A stretch of DNA of 64,000 bases from JAPOXK01 sp965220315 (GTDB lineage: Bacteria; Chloroflexota; Dehalococcoidia; Bin125): the NCBI GenBank assembly GCA_965220315.1, contig CBDCPP010000001.1, forward strand, positions 1,116,001 to 1,180,000, read 5' to 3'. The notes under the pieces are model-generated. The model saw only the letters and a list, made by a program, of their open reading frames with translations. It was not told where the DNA came from and ran no database searches. Shown piece by piece: positions 43,253 through 52,400 of the stretch. Each line of letters begins with the position of its first letter. The first letter of the stretch is position 1. Both the position numbers and the translations under genes were made by a program.

Positions 43253-44551
43253 CTACCCCACCCGCTCCCGCCGCCCCAGCAGGCCCTGGGGCCGGAGGAG
43301 CAGCGCCAATACAAGCACCGCCAGGGCGAAGACCGTCTTGATCTCGGTACCCACCCAGATCGTGCTCACCTCCGTGACCAGACCGATCAGGAGACCGCCC
43401 GCCATCGCTCCGTAGGCCGTTCCCAAGCCACCGAGCACGACCGCGGCGAACATGAGCAGTAGCAAGCGCGCGCCCATCAACCAATCAACGGACTCCACCG
43501 TCCCAAAGAAGATCCCGCCCGCTGCCGCCAGGCCCGCGCCCGCGATCCAGACGACGAGGATGATGCGATCAATATCGATACCGCAGGATTCGGCCAGGGA
43601 AGGATTATCGGAGACCGCCCGCATCGCCTTCCCGATGCGCGTCCGTTGCAGGAACAGCGCTACCGCGATCAGCACGGCGGCGGAGAGCACCATGACCGTG
43701 AAGTCGCGCGGCGTCACCGCGAATGGTCCGAAGCTCCACTCGGCTTGGAGAGCGAAGTCCCTGTACCGATCGCGATCGGGTCCAAAGAACATGAGCATGA
43801 TGTGCCGGGTCAGCAGCGACAGCCCGATCGTGACGACCATGAACTGGACCAGGCCGAGACGACGCGCGCGCAGGGGGTGGAGAACCCCGATCTCGAGAGC
43901 ACCCCCAACCATGCCCGCGATCCCGATCGCCAGTACGCCGGCGGCGGCAAGCGGCACGGCGATCGTATCCGCATGGAGGTACCAAGCCACGATCGCGCCA
44001 AACGTCACGAACTCGCCGTGCGCGAAGTTGATCAGCCTCGTCGTGCCGAAGATGAGCGATAGCCCAACCGCGCACATGGCGATGATCAGACCGAGTTTGA
44101 CGCCGTTGAGCACCGCCTGCGCGAGCTTCTCGCCCAGCCCCGGCCCGGCGGCGATGGGCTCCCCGAGCGCAAAGACCAGCGGCCGCGGCTGCCCGGCCAT
44201 GACCGTCGTCTCAAGTGACCGACGCTCCGGGTCGCGGAGACCGACCCCTTGGGGCAGCGAGTCCGTGTCGATCGTCGCGCGGTAGGTTCCCGGCCCGGGG
44301 AGGACGATGCGCCACTTCCCCTCATCGTCCGTCGTCGCCTCACCAACCACATCCCCGGCGGCATCCACCACGGTGATGCGTGCGCCGGCGACGGGATCAC
44401 TCTCAAACAGCAACGTCCCGAAGAACGCTTCACCCTCGCCGTCGCCTCCCTGCGCGAAGGCGGCCGTGGTCGTGACGGTGAGGAGAACGAGCGAAGCGAG
44501 CGCCGCAACGACTAGCGCGAGCATCTCCCGGTTCAGGTGGCCGAATGCCAA
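43253..44551 (-). CDS. livH: LivH-like permease with an extra N-terminal extracytoplasmic domain
   Basis: 432 residues, ~140 longer than ordinary LivH. It begins with a signal-like helix ('LALVVAALASLVLLTVTTTA', cleaved near 'AFAQ') and a beta-sandwich of ~40-130: 'GTLLFESDPVAGARITVVDA', 'TTDDEGKWRIVLPGPGTYRA', the pattern of carboxypeptidase-regulatory/CnaB-like folds. The permease then starts at ~145 ('LAQAVLNGVKLGLIIAMCAV') and has LivH motifs 'INFAHGEFVTFGAIVAW' and 'RTRIGKAMRAVSDNPSLAES'. First gene of the operon, divergent from livK. The front domain may help capture ligand or hold the binding protein (inference). Confidence 0.9.
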   Translation of the reverse strand: MAFGHLNREMLALVVAALASLVLLTVTTTAAFAQGGDGEGEAFFGTLLFESDPVAGARITVVDAAGDVVGEATTDDEGKWRIVLPGPGTYRATIDTDSLPQGVGLRDPERRSLETTVMAGQPRPLVFALGEPIAAGPGLGEKLAQAVLNGVKLGLIIAMCAVGLSLIFGTTRLINFAHGEFVTFGAIVAWYLHADTIAVPLAAAGVLAIGIAGMVGGALEIGVLHPLRARRLGLVQFMVVTIGLSLLTRHIMLMFFGPDRDRYRDFALQAEWSFGPFAVTPRDFTVMVLSAAVLIAVALFLQRTRIGKAMRAVSDNPSLAESCGIDIDRIILVVWIAGAGLAAAGGIFFGTVESVDWLMGARLLLLMFAAVVLGGLGTAYGAMAGGLLIGLVTEVSTIWVGTEIKTVFALAVLVLALLLRPQGLLGRRERVG

Positions 44552-44808
44552 GTCGCTTCTCCTTCGCGGAGCCCCGAAGCTTCTGGAGTTATAGGCGCTG
44601 GCGTCCGGCCCGGTCGAGGGTCTTCACCTGTGCAGCTCTTCCCGTTCGGCTCAACGCAGCCTGGGAGAGACTCCGGAACGGAGCATACGAATTTATGACT
44701 ACTACTGATGTTTGTGCGCCACATCCGCCGCATCACGCATTTACGCTGACAGCGTCAGATACGCTCTCTCATACATATGAAGTGCACGCTTAAATTCAGA
44801 GGACTGCG
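44552..44808. promoter_or_regulatory. Divergent livH / livK promoter region
   Basis: 257 bp, A+T-richer than its flanks. On the livK side 'CTGACA' at 44,746 and 'CATACA' at 44,770 are an 18-base-spaced candidate promoter; the inverted repeat CTGACAGCGTCAG (44,746-44,758) overlaps the -35 and could be an operator. No boxes were chosen for livH. Confidence 0.35.
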
Positions 44809-46170
44809 ATGCCGCCTTACTCAGGGATCTCGACAAAGTACCTTCTCGCCTCGATCGGAATCCTCAGTTTGCTCCTCGCCGTGGCCTGCGGCGGCGGAGA
44901 TGACGGCGCAGTGGAACCGGCGCCCGTAACGGCCGATTCGACTCCCGCAGCCGAGCCCACGCCCGAGCCCGCACCGGCACCCGAGCCTGCGTCGGCACCT
45001 GAGCCCGCACCGGCACCCGAGCCCACGCCAGCATCCGAGCCCGCGCCGGCGGTCATATCGCTCGCGATCGGCTTCGTGGGTCCAGAGACGGGACCGCTCG
45101 CCCCGCTCGTCGGTCCCGCTCGTGAGGCCATATCCCTTGCCGTGGAGGACATCAACGCCGCCGGTGGCGACGTCACTCTCACGAGAGCCGACTCAGCCAC
45201 GATGCCCGATATCGCAATCGAGGCGGTCAACCGCCTGCTGGCGGAGGGCGTCGACGCGATCATCGGGCCGGCCTCCTCGGGCATCACACAAGCCGTCATC
45301 CAAACGCTCTACGACGCAAAAATCCCGCAGTGCTCGCCCTCGGCTCAGTCTCCGGCCTTCAGCACGCAAGAGAACGCCGCCTACTTCTTCCGCACGGTGC
45401 CGCCCGTCCAAGCGGTTGCCCCCATCATCGCCAACGTCGTCGCCGGCGAGGGCGCGACGCGAGTGGCGCTGGTCGGCCGTGCCGACGAATACGGGATCGC
45501 GATCACGGGCATCGTAGCCGCGCTGCTCGAAGAGATCGGCGCCGAGTCCGAGATCATCCTCTACGATCCAGCAGCCGCTTCTTTCGATGCCGAAGTCGCG
45601 GCAGTAGCGGACTATAGCCCGGATGCGATCGTAAATGTCGGTTTCTTCATTGATGGCGGAAACATCATTCGCAACCTGATCGAGGCCGGGTTCGGGCCCG
45701 AGATGCAGTACGGCTCGGACGCGCTCTTCCACCCCGCCCTGTGGCAATTAATCGACCCGAGCAATCCCAACGTGCTCGACGGCATGACGATCATCGGCGT
45801 CGCCGGAAACGAGGAGTTCAACAAACGGCTAACGGAGATCACCGACGGTAACGTGAACTTCGCCGGCCAAGCCTACGACTGCATCGTGCTCTTGGCCCTG
45901 GCCGCGCAGATCGCCGGCAGCGTCGACGGCGACGCCATCCTCGCCGCGTTCGGCGGGATCACGGAAGGCGGCACCGAGTGCCGCTCTTACGCCGAGTGCG
46001 CCGCACTCATCGCCGATAGTCAAGACATCGACTACGTCGGCGTGAGCGGACCCTTGAACTTCAACGCCGCAGGCGATCCCACGGTCGGTTCCTACGGCAT
46101 CTTCCGATTCGAGAACGGGAACCTCGGCATCACGCAATCCATTGAGGTGGACTTGACTCAGTTCAACTAG
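44809..46170 (+). CDS. livK: Substrate-binding lipoprotein (LivK/ANF-receptor family)
   Basis: 453 residues. Lipoprotein signal 'LASIGILSLLLAVACGGG' with Cys at the lipobox, then a ~50-residue Glu/Pro/Ala linker of 6-residue repeats (EPAPAP type), then a periplasmic-binding-protein type I domain: 'IGFVGPETGPLAPLVGPARE', 'VDAIIGPASSGITQAVI' and 'FRTVPPVQAVAPIIANVVAG'. A membrane-anchored ligand collector for the adjacent livHMGF transporter. 'FDGDAILAAF'-like and 'GTECRSYAECAALI' near the end supply a Cys pair. The ligand cannot be predicted from sequence. Confidence 0.9.
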   Translation: MPPYSGISTKYLLASIGILSLLLAVACGGGDDGAVEPAPVTADSTPAAEPTPEPAPAPEPASAPEPAPAPEPTPASEPAPAVISLAIGFVGPETGPLAPLVGPAREAISLAVEDINAAGGDVTLTRADSATMPDIAIEAVNRLLAEGVDAIIGPASSGITQAVIQTLYDAKIPQCSPSAQSPAFSTQENAAYFFRTVPPVQAVAPIIANVVAGEGATRVALVGRADEYGIAITGIVAALLEEIGAESEIILYDPAAASFDAEVAAVADYSPDAIVNVGFFIDGGNIIRNLIEAGFGPEMQYGSDALFHPALWQLIDPSNPNVLDGMTIIGVAGNEEFNKRLTEITDGNVNFAGQAYDCIVLLALAAQIAGSVDGDAILAAFGGITEGGTECRSYAECAALIADSQDIDYVGVSGPLNFNAAGDPTVGSYGIFRFENGNLGITQSIEVDLTQFN

Positions 46171-46284
46171 CTGGAACTCAACTAGCTCCAGTGCGAGATG
46201 GGTCAGAGGAGAAAGTCGCTGCTGCCATCGTCCGCAGTGACCGCGATCAGCGCCACCAAAGCGAGCCTTGCGCCTTGACCTTCA

Positions 46285-47007
46285 TCAGGGCTCGGTTTTG
46301 GGCAGATAGAGTTCCTGCATGACGCCAGAGTCTCGCATCTCCTCCAGTGAACCCTCTGCCGCGATCGTGCCGGTTTGCATGAGGTACCCACGCTCGGACA
46401 CACCGAGCGCGAGACCAGCGTTCTGCTCCACCAGCAGGACCGAGGCACCGAACTCATCACGCAGTCCGCGGATGATCCCCGCAATCTCCTGGACGAGCAC
46501 GGGGGAAAGCCCGAGCGATGGCTCATCCAGCAGGATCAGCGTTGGTCGCGCCATTAGCCCGCGCGCGATGGCGAGCATCTGCTGCTGCCCTCCACTGAGG
46601 TCCGTTCCCAGAGCACCAAGACGCTCGCGCAAGATCGGGAAGTAATCGAGCATCCGCTCCAAATCTTGGTCAACTTCGGATTGAACCGACCGCGCGTAAG
46701 CGCCGAGAGCGAGATTGTCGCGCACGGTCATCCCTGGGAAGATGCGCCGCCCCTCGGGAACCAAGCTCACGCCTGCCCTTGTCACGCGATCCGCTGGCCA
46801 GTCACTGACGTCGTCGCCGTTGAAGATGATCCGCCCGCCCGAGATCGCGAGGAGGCCGACGATCGCGCTAAGTAACGTCGTCTTGCCGGCGCCATTAGGC
46901 CCCAGGACCGCGACGATCTCACCCTTCTCGATCGTCATCGAGGCGCCGCGATGCACACGCGTGCGGCCGTAGGCTGTATGCAAGTCACGAACTTCCAGCA
47001 AGCTCAA
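46285..47007 (-). CDS. livF: Second LivF-like ABC transporter ATPase
   Basis: About 240 residues from a probable TTG ('LSLLEVRDLHTAYG') preceded by GGGAGA inside the end of livG; an ATG 24 bases earlier is possible. Walker A 'GPNGAGKTTLLSAIVGL', 'SLVPEGRRIFPGMTVRDNLA', signature 'LSGGQQQMLAIARGLM', Walker B 'LILLDEPSLGLSP' and 'VLLVEQNAGLAL'. The EGRRIFP loop is diagnostic of LivF. It overlaps its livG partner, so both are co-translated. Confidence 0.9.
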   Translation of the reverse strand: MSLLEVRDLHTAYGRTRVHRGASMTIEKGEIVAVLGPNGAGKTTLLSAIVGLLAISGGRIIFNGDDVSDWPADRVTRAGVSLVPEGRRIFPGMTVRDNLALGAYARSVQSEVDQDLERMLDYFPILRERLGALGTDLSGGQQQMLAIARGLMARPTLILLDEPSLGLSPVLVQEIAGIIRGLRDEFGASVLLVEQNAGLALGVSERGYLMQTGTIAAEGSLEEMRDSGVMQELYLPKTEP

Positions 47008-47719
47008 ATTTTTCTCCCAGGTAAACCTCAAGCACTTTGGGGTCCTGCCGAATCGCGTCGGGCGAACCTTCAGCGATCTTGAAGCCGAAGTCCAAGACGA
47101 TCAGGCGCTCGCAAAGGGCCATCATCATCTTCATATCATGGTCGATGACGGCCACCGTGACGCCCTTCGCAGAGACGGAGCGGATCAGGGCGGCTAGGGC
47201 AGCGGTCTCATTGTCGTTGAGACCAGCAGCAGGCTCGTCAGCAAGGAGCAGGCGCGGCTGGCCTCCGAGCGCAATCGCCAGTCCCAACCGGCGCAGGTTG
47301 CCGAAGCCCAGATTGGAAGCGCTCTCCCCGGCGAGATCGTGGAGGTCAACGAAGTCCAAGACTCGATCGGGGTCACCGAACTCGCCCTTGCGATCGTAGC
47401 TGTGCTGACACGCGATCCGAACGTTCTCGCGGACGGAGAGTGCAGGAAACGCCATCGCTTGCTGGAAAGTGCGGCCAATGCCCGCCTTTGCAACGGCATG
47501 CGCCGGTCTGCCCGTGATGTCCTCTCCCAGCCACCGAACCGTCCCAGCGCTCGGGGAATGCACACCTGTGATTACGTTGAAAAGCGTCGTCTTGCCCGAA
47601 CCGTTCGGGCCAATGATCCCGAGGATCTCGCCCTCATCGACATACAGGTCGACGCCGGCCAGCGCCGCGACGCCGCCGAAATGCTTCTCGAGCCGTTCGA
47701 CCTCAAGCAAAGCCGACAT
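46985..47719 (-). CDS. livG: Second LivG-like ABC transporter ATPase
   Basis: 244 residues from ATG 'MSALLEVERLEKHFGG'; an upstream ATG adds ten residues. Walker A 'GPNGSGKTTLFNVITGV', 'RTFQQAMAFPALSVRENV', signature region 'LGFGNLRRLGLAIALG' in which the usual LSGGQ is replaced by GFGNL, Walker B 'LLLADEPAAGLND' and 'VAVIDHDMKMMM'. GxGxx in place of LSGGQ is common in LivG. Divergent from the LLM gene. Its cognate permeases are encoded further downstream on both strands. Confidence 0.9.
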   Translation of the reverse strand: MSALLEVERLEKHFGGVAALAGVDLYVDEGEILGIIGPNGSGKTTLFNVITGVHSPSAGTVRWLGEDITGRPAHAVAKAGIGRTFQQAMAFPALSVRENVRIACQHSYDRKGEFGDPDRVLDFVDLHDLAGESASNLGFGNLRRLGLAIALGGQPRLLLADEPAAGLNDNETAALAALIRSVSAKGVTVAVIDHDMKMMMALCERLIVLDFGFKIAEGSPDAIRQDPKVLEVYLGEKFELAGSS

Positions 47720-47933
47720 TTGAATCCTCAGTATGCCCGATCTGTTCAAGCTTCGTGCACGGAAGTCTAGAGCGCCGCCTGATTTATCTCACAAGCGCGC
47801 GCTTGTAGATCCGCCCGCACCGGCGCGCACCGCACTGCTCCTGCTGGACGCGCCAGCCGTCGCCTTGTCGACACCGGATCGAGTAGGGATACGCTACTAT
47901 CCGGCCGTTAGGACTAGGAAAGCGAGTACACCC

Positions 47934-49007
47934 GTGAAAGTCGGCCTCAACCTCGTTTTCGGCGGTGGCTACACGAACGATCAGGAGCTGTGGCGGGAAG
48001 AGTTAGCGCAAGTGGACCTCGCTGAGCCGCTCGGCTTCGACTCCGTCTGGGGTACCGAGCACCACTTCACCAACTACATCATCTGCCCAGACGTACTGCA
48101 ATACCTCACCTGGGTCGCGGCGCGCACGGAAGCGATCCAACTCGGTTCGCAAGTGGTGGTCTTACCTTGGCACGACCCGCTGCGCGTCGCCGAGCAGATC
48201 GCCATGCTCGACACGATCTCGAACGGCCGCTACATCTTCGGCTTCGGGCGCGGTGCCGCGCGGGTCGAGTTCGCGGGGTTCCGCGCGCCCATGGAGGAAT
48301 CTCGCGGCCGCTATCTCGAGAGCGCCGAAATGATCCTGCAAGGGCTTGAACAAGGCTACGTCGAATACAACGGCGAGTACATCAAGCAGCCGCGAGTCCC
48401 AATCCGGCCGACGCCGTTTAAGTCCTTCAAGGGACGGAGCTACTCGGCCGCGATCTCACCAGAGTCCATGGAGATCGTCGCTCGATTGGGCGTCGGCCTG
48501 CTGCTCAACCCACACAAGGCCTGGGACGTGCTCAATGCGGAGCTAACGGAGTATCGCAAGATCTTCCGTGAAACCCACGGCAAAGACGCTCCTCCACCTG
48601 CTGTCGAAGTATTCACCCTTTGTCACCCTCACCCGGAACGCGCCGAGGAGCTGATGCGGACCTATCTCCCGCGCTTCTACCACGACATTCTTCAGCATTA
48701 CGAATTTGAAGGAGATCACTTCGAGTCGATCAAGGGCTACGAATCCTACGGGCAGATGTCGAAGGACCTCCGTGCCGTCGGTGAGGATGAAGCGGCCGAG
48801 TCCTATTTGGACTTACAGCCCTGGGGAACGCCAGACCAGTGCATCGAGCAGATCACCGATATGCAAAAGAAGATCGGGACGGACCACATAAACTTCAGCT
48901 TCCGCTTTGTGGACATGTCGCCAGCGGAGGCAACGCGGAGCCTGAAGCTCTTCGCACAAGAAGTCCTGCCCGTCATCAAAAAGATCGAAGTGCCGGCGTC
49001 GGCCTAG
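47934..49007 (+). CDS. LLM-class flavin-dependent oxidoreductase
   Basis: 357 residues from GTG 'VKVGLNLVFGGGYTNDQ' with AGGAAAG upstream; the longer frame to 47,733 is low in protein character. Bacterial luciferase-like TIM barrel: 'LAEPLGFDSVWGTEHHFTNY', 'AIQLGSQVVVLPWHDPLRVA', 'SNGRYIFGFGRGAARVEFAG' and 'WGTPDQCIEQI'. The 'GTEHHF' motif is shared with LuxA-type monooxygenases. Cofactor may be FMN or F420. It lies between ATPase and permease genes of the second importer, suggesting it oxidises the imported compound (inference). Confidence 0.87.
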   Translation: MKVGLNLVFGGGYTNDQELWREELAQVDLAEPLGFDSVWGTEHHFTNYIICPDVLQYLTWVAARTEAIQLGSQVVVLPWHDPLRVAEQIAMLDTISNGRYIFGFGRGAARVEFAGFRAPMEESRGRYLESAEMILQGLEQGYVEYNGEYIKQPRVPIRPTPFKSFKGRSYSAAISPESMEIVARLGVGLLLNPHKAWDVLNAELTEYRKIFRETHGKDAPPPAVEVFTLCHPHPERAEELMRTYLPRFYHDILQHYEFEGDHFESIKGYESYGQMSKDLRAVGEDEAAESYLDLQPWGTPDQCIEQITDMQKKIGTDHINFSFRFVDMSPAEATRSLKLFAQEVLPVIKKIEVPASA

Positions 49008-49061
49008 CCGCGGTTCCAACGCGCGCAACCACGAAGACCGTGCCGCTGCATGTAGTGCACC

Positions 49062-49952
49062 TTAGGAGACCTGAGCGTCCGCGGAACCCCGCAGCAAGCC
49101 TTGCGGACGGACCAAGAGAATCACGATCATGAGCCCGAACGCATAAGCGTTCACCCACTCCGGCGCGAAGTAGCCAGCGCTCATCGCTTCGAGAAGTCCC
49201 AGTAACAACGCAGCGATCACCGCGCCCATCACATTGCCGAGGCCGCCAATGATCGCGACGGCGAACCCCTTGATAACGAAGCTGGCACCCACGAACGGCG
49301 TCACGGGGAACAAGCCGATAAGAAGCGCTCCGCCCAAACCAGCGATGGCGCTGCCTACGAAGAACACAAGCATGATGTAGCGCCGCACGGGAATACCCAT
49401 CAGTGCAGCTGTCTCGCGATCCGCCGCGCTGGCGCGGAGCGCCCGCCCCCAGCGGCTCTTATTGATCCCCAGATACAAACCAAGAATCAGCGCGGCCGTC
49501 GCGCCGATGACAAAGACTCGCATCGCGGATACGCGCACGTCACCAACATCCCAGACCATCTTGATGGGCTTCTGGATCGCCTGCTGCTCGCTTGTGAAGA
49601 TGTCGGCGACAAAATGCTGGAGAATGATGATCAAGCCGATCGACACAATGAACCCGTTGATCGGCGAGTTCAGCGTCGCTCGGAACAGCACCCGTTCCAA
49701 AGTGAATCCGAACGCGCCAACGAGTAACACCGCCGTCACGAGGCCCAAGAGATATAGTTCCAAGCTCTCGCCCCCGATGCCGGCCATGGCCACCATCCAC
49801 CAGACCACGTAGCCACCGAGCATCAGCATCTCGCCGTGCGCGAAATTCACGATCCGCGTCAGGCCGAAGATCATCGTGATCCCAACCGCGACGAGCGCGA
49901 TCACACTCGCAATCGAGAGTCCGTTCAGTGCCTGTTGGAGAAAGATCTCCAC
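49062..49952 (-). CDS. livH: Second LivH-like permease
   Basis: 296 residues, the normal LivH length. About eight membrane segments; 'MIFGLTRIVNFAHGEMLMLG' and 'NKSRWGRALRASAADRETAA' are LivH motifs, and the end is 'LLVRPQGLLRGS'. The ATG follows GGAGA. It lacks the extra domain of the first LivH. Six bases downstream of the cupin gene on the same strand, so the two form an operon. Its ATPases (livG, livF) are 1.5 kb away on the same strand beyond the LLM gene. Confidence 0.9.
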   Translation of the reverse strand: MEIFLQQALNGLSIASVIALVAVGITMIFGLTRIVNFAHGEMLMLGGYVVWWMVAMAGIGGESLELYLLGLVTAVLLVGAFGFTLERVLFRATLNSPINGFIVSIGLIIILQHFVADIFTSEQQAIQKPIKMVWDVGDVRVSAMRVFVIGATAALILGLYLGINKSRWGRALRASAADRETAALMGIPVRRYIMLVFFVGSAIAGLGGALLIGLFPVTPFVGASFVIKGFAVAIIGGLGNVMGAVIAALLLGLLEAMSAGYFAPEWVNAYAFGLMIVILLVRPQGLLRGSADAQVS

Positions 49953-49958
49953 GGACGG

Positions 49959-50366
49959 CTAGACTTTCCAGCGCTCCGCGTCGAAATCTTCCGGAAGGAA
50001 GACGTAGAGCAAGCGAGCGGGGCCTTCCAGCACTCTGCCGTTGTGACCCTTACCGGTGCGGTCGTCGACCATGAACGCCTCCAGCGGGCCCCACTGCCGC
50101 TTCTCTCCCGTGCTGGTCTCCGCCTCGAGGCGCCCCGACAGGACCACGCCGACTAATTGCTTCGCGCCGTTGTGCCAGCCGGACTCGTACCCCTGAGGCA
50201 GATCGAGAAAGAGCACACCATCGTCCGCAGTGGGGATGGCGTCCGACGCGCCGTACTTTACCCCGTTCGCGTTTTCGGCCTCATTGTCGCGGGGGACCTC
50301 AAGCTCATCAAAGGATGACTCGCCGCCAACTCCGGTGTCATAGATCCGGGTAATCCTCACGCGCAT
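49959..50366 (-). CDS. Cupin-domain protein
   Basis: 135 residues. A single cupin barrel with 'FLDLPQGYESGWHNGAKQLV' (first motif with His), 'GVVLSGRLEAETSTGEKRQW' and 'PLEAFMVDDRTGKGHNGRVL' (second motif with His). Small cupins bind a metal or small ligand as isomerases, dioxygenases or sensors. It overlaps no neighbour but sits 6 bp before the livH gene. Its ATG starts 145 bp from the divergent SMP-30 gene. Substrate unknown. Confidence 0.8.
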   Translation of the reverse strand: MRVRITRIYDTGVGGESSFDELEVPRDNEAENANGVKYGASDAIPTADDGVLFLDLPQGYESGWHNGAKQLVGVVLSGRLEAETSTGEKRQWGPLEAFMVDDRTGKGHNGRVLEGPARLLYVFLPEDFDAERWKV

Positions 50367-50511
50367 CCCCCTTTGCCGCAGCAGCGCGCCGCCGACGCCG
50401 CCATGCTAGCAGCGCCAGCACAGGCGCCGCGGTTGTCACACGGGGCCGGCATCGCGATACTTCGCCGCGCGTCCCTCGGGCGCGATGCCATTGCCGATCG
50501 GAGGGAGAATC

Positions 50512-51396
50512 ATGGTGGACACCGTCTTCAGCAGCGGCTTTCGATTCCCCGAAGGCCCATCGTTTGACAAAGAAGGCAACCTCTTCATCGTGGAGCTGGC
50601 ACGCCGCTGCGTCACCAAGATCGCGCCCGACGGCACTTCCACTGTCTTCGCGACGCTGGGCGGCTCCCCCACGGGGAGCGCGTTCGGCCCGGACGGTGCA
50701 CTCTATGTCTGTAACGGCGGCGGCCGCTGGCCGCCGAACGAATCGACCGACAATCAACCAGGACCTGCGGACTCCGCGAGCCTCATCCAGCGAGTCGAAG
50801 CGGACGGCTCGTTCTCCACGCTCATCGCGGAGATCGATGGGACGCCGATCAATTCACCCAACGACATCTGCTTCGACAACCATGGCAACTTCTATTTCAC
50901 CGACCCCGTCTGGCCGGACTCGGAAGGGAACCTATTCCCCGGCACGATCTGCTACAGCACGACGGACGGCAAAGCGAAACGCGCCCATACAGGCCTGATG
51001 TATCCCAACGGCCTAGCCGTCAGCGACGATGGCAGCACGCTGATCGTGGCGGAATCGCTCACCGGGAAGCTCCAAGCATTCCCGATCCAAGCCCCCGGTG
51101 AGCTCGGTGAGCCACGTGAGTATGGATTCCTGGGCGAGGGATCAATTCCAGACGGCATGGGCTTCGATAGCGAGGGCCGGCTGCTCTGCGCCGGTCATGG
51201 GACCTCGCGCTTCCACGTCTTCCCTCCCGGCGGCGGGGAGAAAGAAGAGGAGCTACTGTTCGAAGACGCGGAAGTCTCGAATATTTGCTTCGGTGGGCCG
51301 AACTTCTCAACCTTGTACATCACCCAGTCCGGCAAAGGGCGGGTCGTAACGTACGAATGGAAAGTACCTGGGATGCGTCTTTTTTCAGACCGCTAG
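50512..51396 (+). CDS. SMP-30/gluconolactonase-like hydrolase
   Basis: 294 residues from ATG 'MVDTVFSSGFRFPEGPSFDK' with GGAGGGAGA upstream; an earlier in-frame ATG has no such site. Six-bladed propeller of the SMP-30/Gnl family: 'FPEGPSFD' with the metal-binding Glu, 'INSPNDICFDNHGNFYFTDP' with Asn/Asp ligands, 'YPNGLAVSDDGSTLIVAES' and 'GIPDGMGFDSEGRLLCAGHG'-like (here 'SIPDGMGFDSEGRLLCAGHG'). Members open lactones. In a catabolic setting it probably hydrolyses a lactone made by oxidation. First of a plus-strand run with the crotonase, binding protein and permease. Confidence 0.88.
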   Translation: MVDTVFSSGFRFPEGPSFDKEGNLFIVELARRCVTKIAPDGTSTVFATLGGSPTGSAFGPDGALYVCNGGGRWPPNESTDNQPGPADSASLIQRVEADGSFSTLIAEIDGTPINSPNDICFDNHGNFYFTDPVWPDSEGNLFPGTICYSTTDGKAKRAHTGLMYPNGLAVSDDGSTLIVAESLTGKLQAFPIQAPGELGEPREYGFLGEGSIPDGMGFDSEGRLLCAGHGTSRFHVFPPGGGEKEEELLFEDAEVSNICFGGPNFSTLYITQSGKGRVVTYEWKVPGMRLFSDR

Positions 51397-51462
51397 CGCC
51401 AGCCCACGTGGCCATTGGAAGCGCGGCGGCTTCCGGCCAGCGCCGCCGGAAGGAGCAGACTT

Positions 51463-52275
51463 TTGCCAAACGTCAACGTTACTTACCCGGCAGACGGCGT
51501 AGGCCTGATCGCGGTCGACAATCCGCCGATGAACTTCATCACCTACTCCCTACTGGCGGAGATAGGAGAGGCGCTCGAAGAGATTGAGGAAGCGGGAGCG
51601 CGGGTGGTGGTGATCGCTTCGGATGTGCCGGATTACTTCATGGCACACGCCTGGATCCCGGACATCATTCATGTGTTCGAGGGCGGCGAACCGTCAGGCG
51701 ACCCGCGCAACTGGTTCCGCGTGCTCCAGGAGTTGCGCAGCGGGTCGCTGGTCTCCATCGCCGCCAACAACGGACAAGCCTGGGGGGGCGGCGCCGAGAT
51801 CTCCTGGGCCTGCAATCTGCGCCTTGCCAGCGAGTCGTCGACCTACGCACAGCCGGAAGTCTTGGCAGGGATGATTCCCGGCGCTGGCGGTACCACACGG
51901 CTGGCCCGGATCGTTGGCGAAGCGCACTGCTTGGGGATCGTCTTGGACGGCCAGCCGATCTCGGCGCAGGAGGCGCAGCGGATCGGCGCCGTGAACAAGG
52001 TGGTGCCGGACGCACGGCTCCGTGAAGAAGCGATCGCCTGGGCCGCGCGCCTGGCGAGTCGACCCGCCCACGCGCTCGCAGGATGCAAGCGCAGCGTACT
52101 CGAGGGGCTCGACCTCCCGATGGAGCAGGCAGTGCGAAACGAAGGGAAAATCCTGGTACCGATCGTAGCGAGGCCTGAGTCGCTGGAGATCCTCCGCAAC
52201 GTACAAGCAAAGTACGAAGCCGGGGCAGATTCCTACGAAGCGCTCGGCCTCGAAACACGTCCTCCTACCTCGTAG
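51463..52275 (+). CDS. Enoyl-CoA hydratase/isomerase family (crotonase) protein
   Basis: 270 residues from TTG with GGAGCAG seven bases upstream; an in-frame ATG 48 bases earlier has no site. Crotonase fold: 'GVGLIAVDNPPMNFITYSLL', oxyanion-hole 'NGQAWGGGAEISWAC', and 'YAQPEVLAGMIPGAGGTTRL' with the first catalytic Glu. The second catalytic Glu, expected in 'xxxAME' before 'VLxGxxIS', is replaced: 'GEAHCLGIVLDGQPIS' has Gly. The first oxyanion segment is also unusual ('FMAHAWIPDI' instead of AGAD). It is likely an isomerase, hydrolase or lyase rather than a classical hydratase (inference). Confidence 0.85.
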   Translation: MPNVNVTYPADGVGLIAVDNPPMNFITYSLLAEIGEALEEIEEAGARVVVIASDVPDYFMAHAWIPDIIHVFEGGEPSGDPRNWFRVLQELRSGSLVSIAANNGQAWGGGAEISWACNLRLASESSTYAQPEVLAGMIPGAGGTTRLARIVGEAHCLGIVLDGQPISAQEAQRIGAVNKVVPDARLREEAIAWAARLASRPAHALAGCKRSVLEGLDLPMEQAVRNEGKILVPIVARPESLEILRNVQAKYEAGADSYEALGLETRPPTS

Positions 52276-52400
52276 AGAAGTCAAACGGGGCGGGAATCCA
52301 TGGACCTTCAATGATCCTTGCGAAACTAGCGTCCTTCTGCTAACGCTGCCTACAGGAAGCCGCACCCGACCGGGACGGCTTGCGAAAGGAGCGAGACACG

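Noticed and set aside
44746..44776. A firm promoter and operator for livK
   Set aside because: Only kept as a low-confidence region: the -10 is poor and the inverted repeat is short, so it could be chance.
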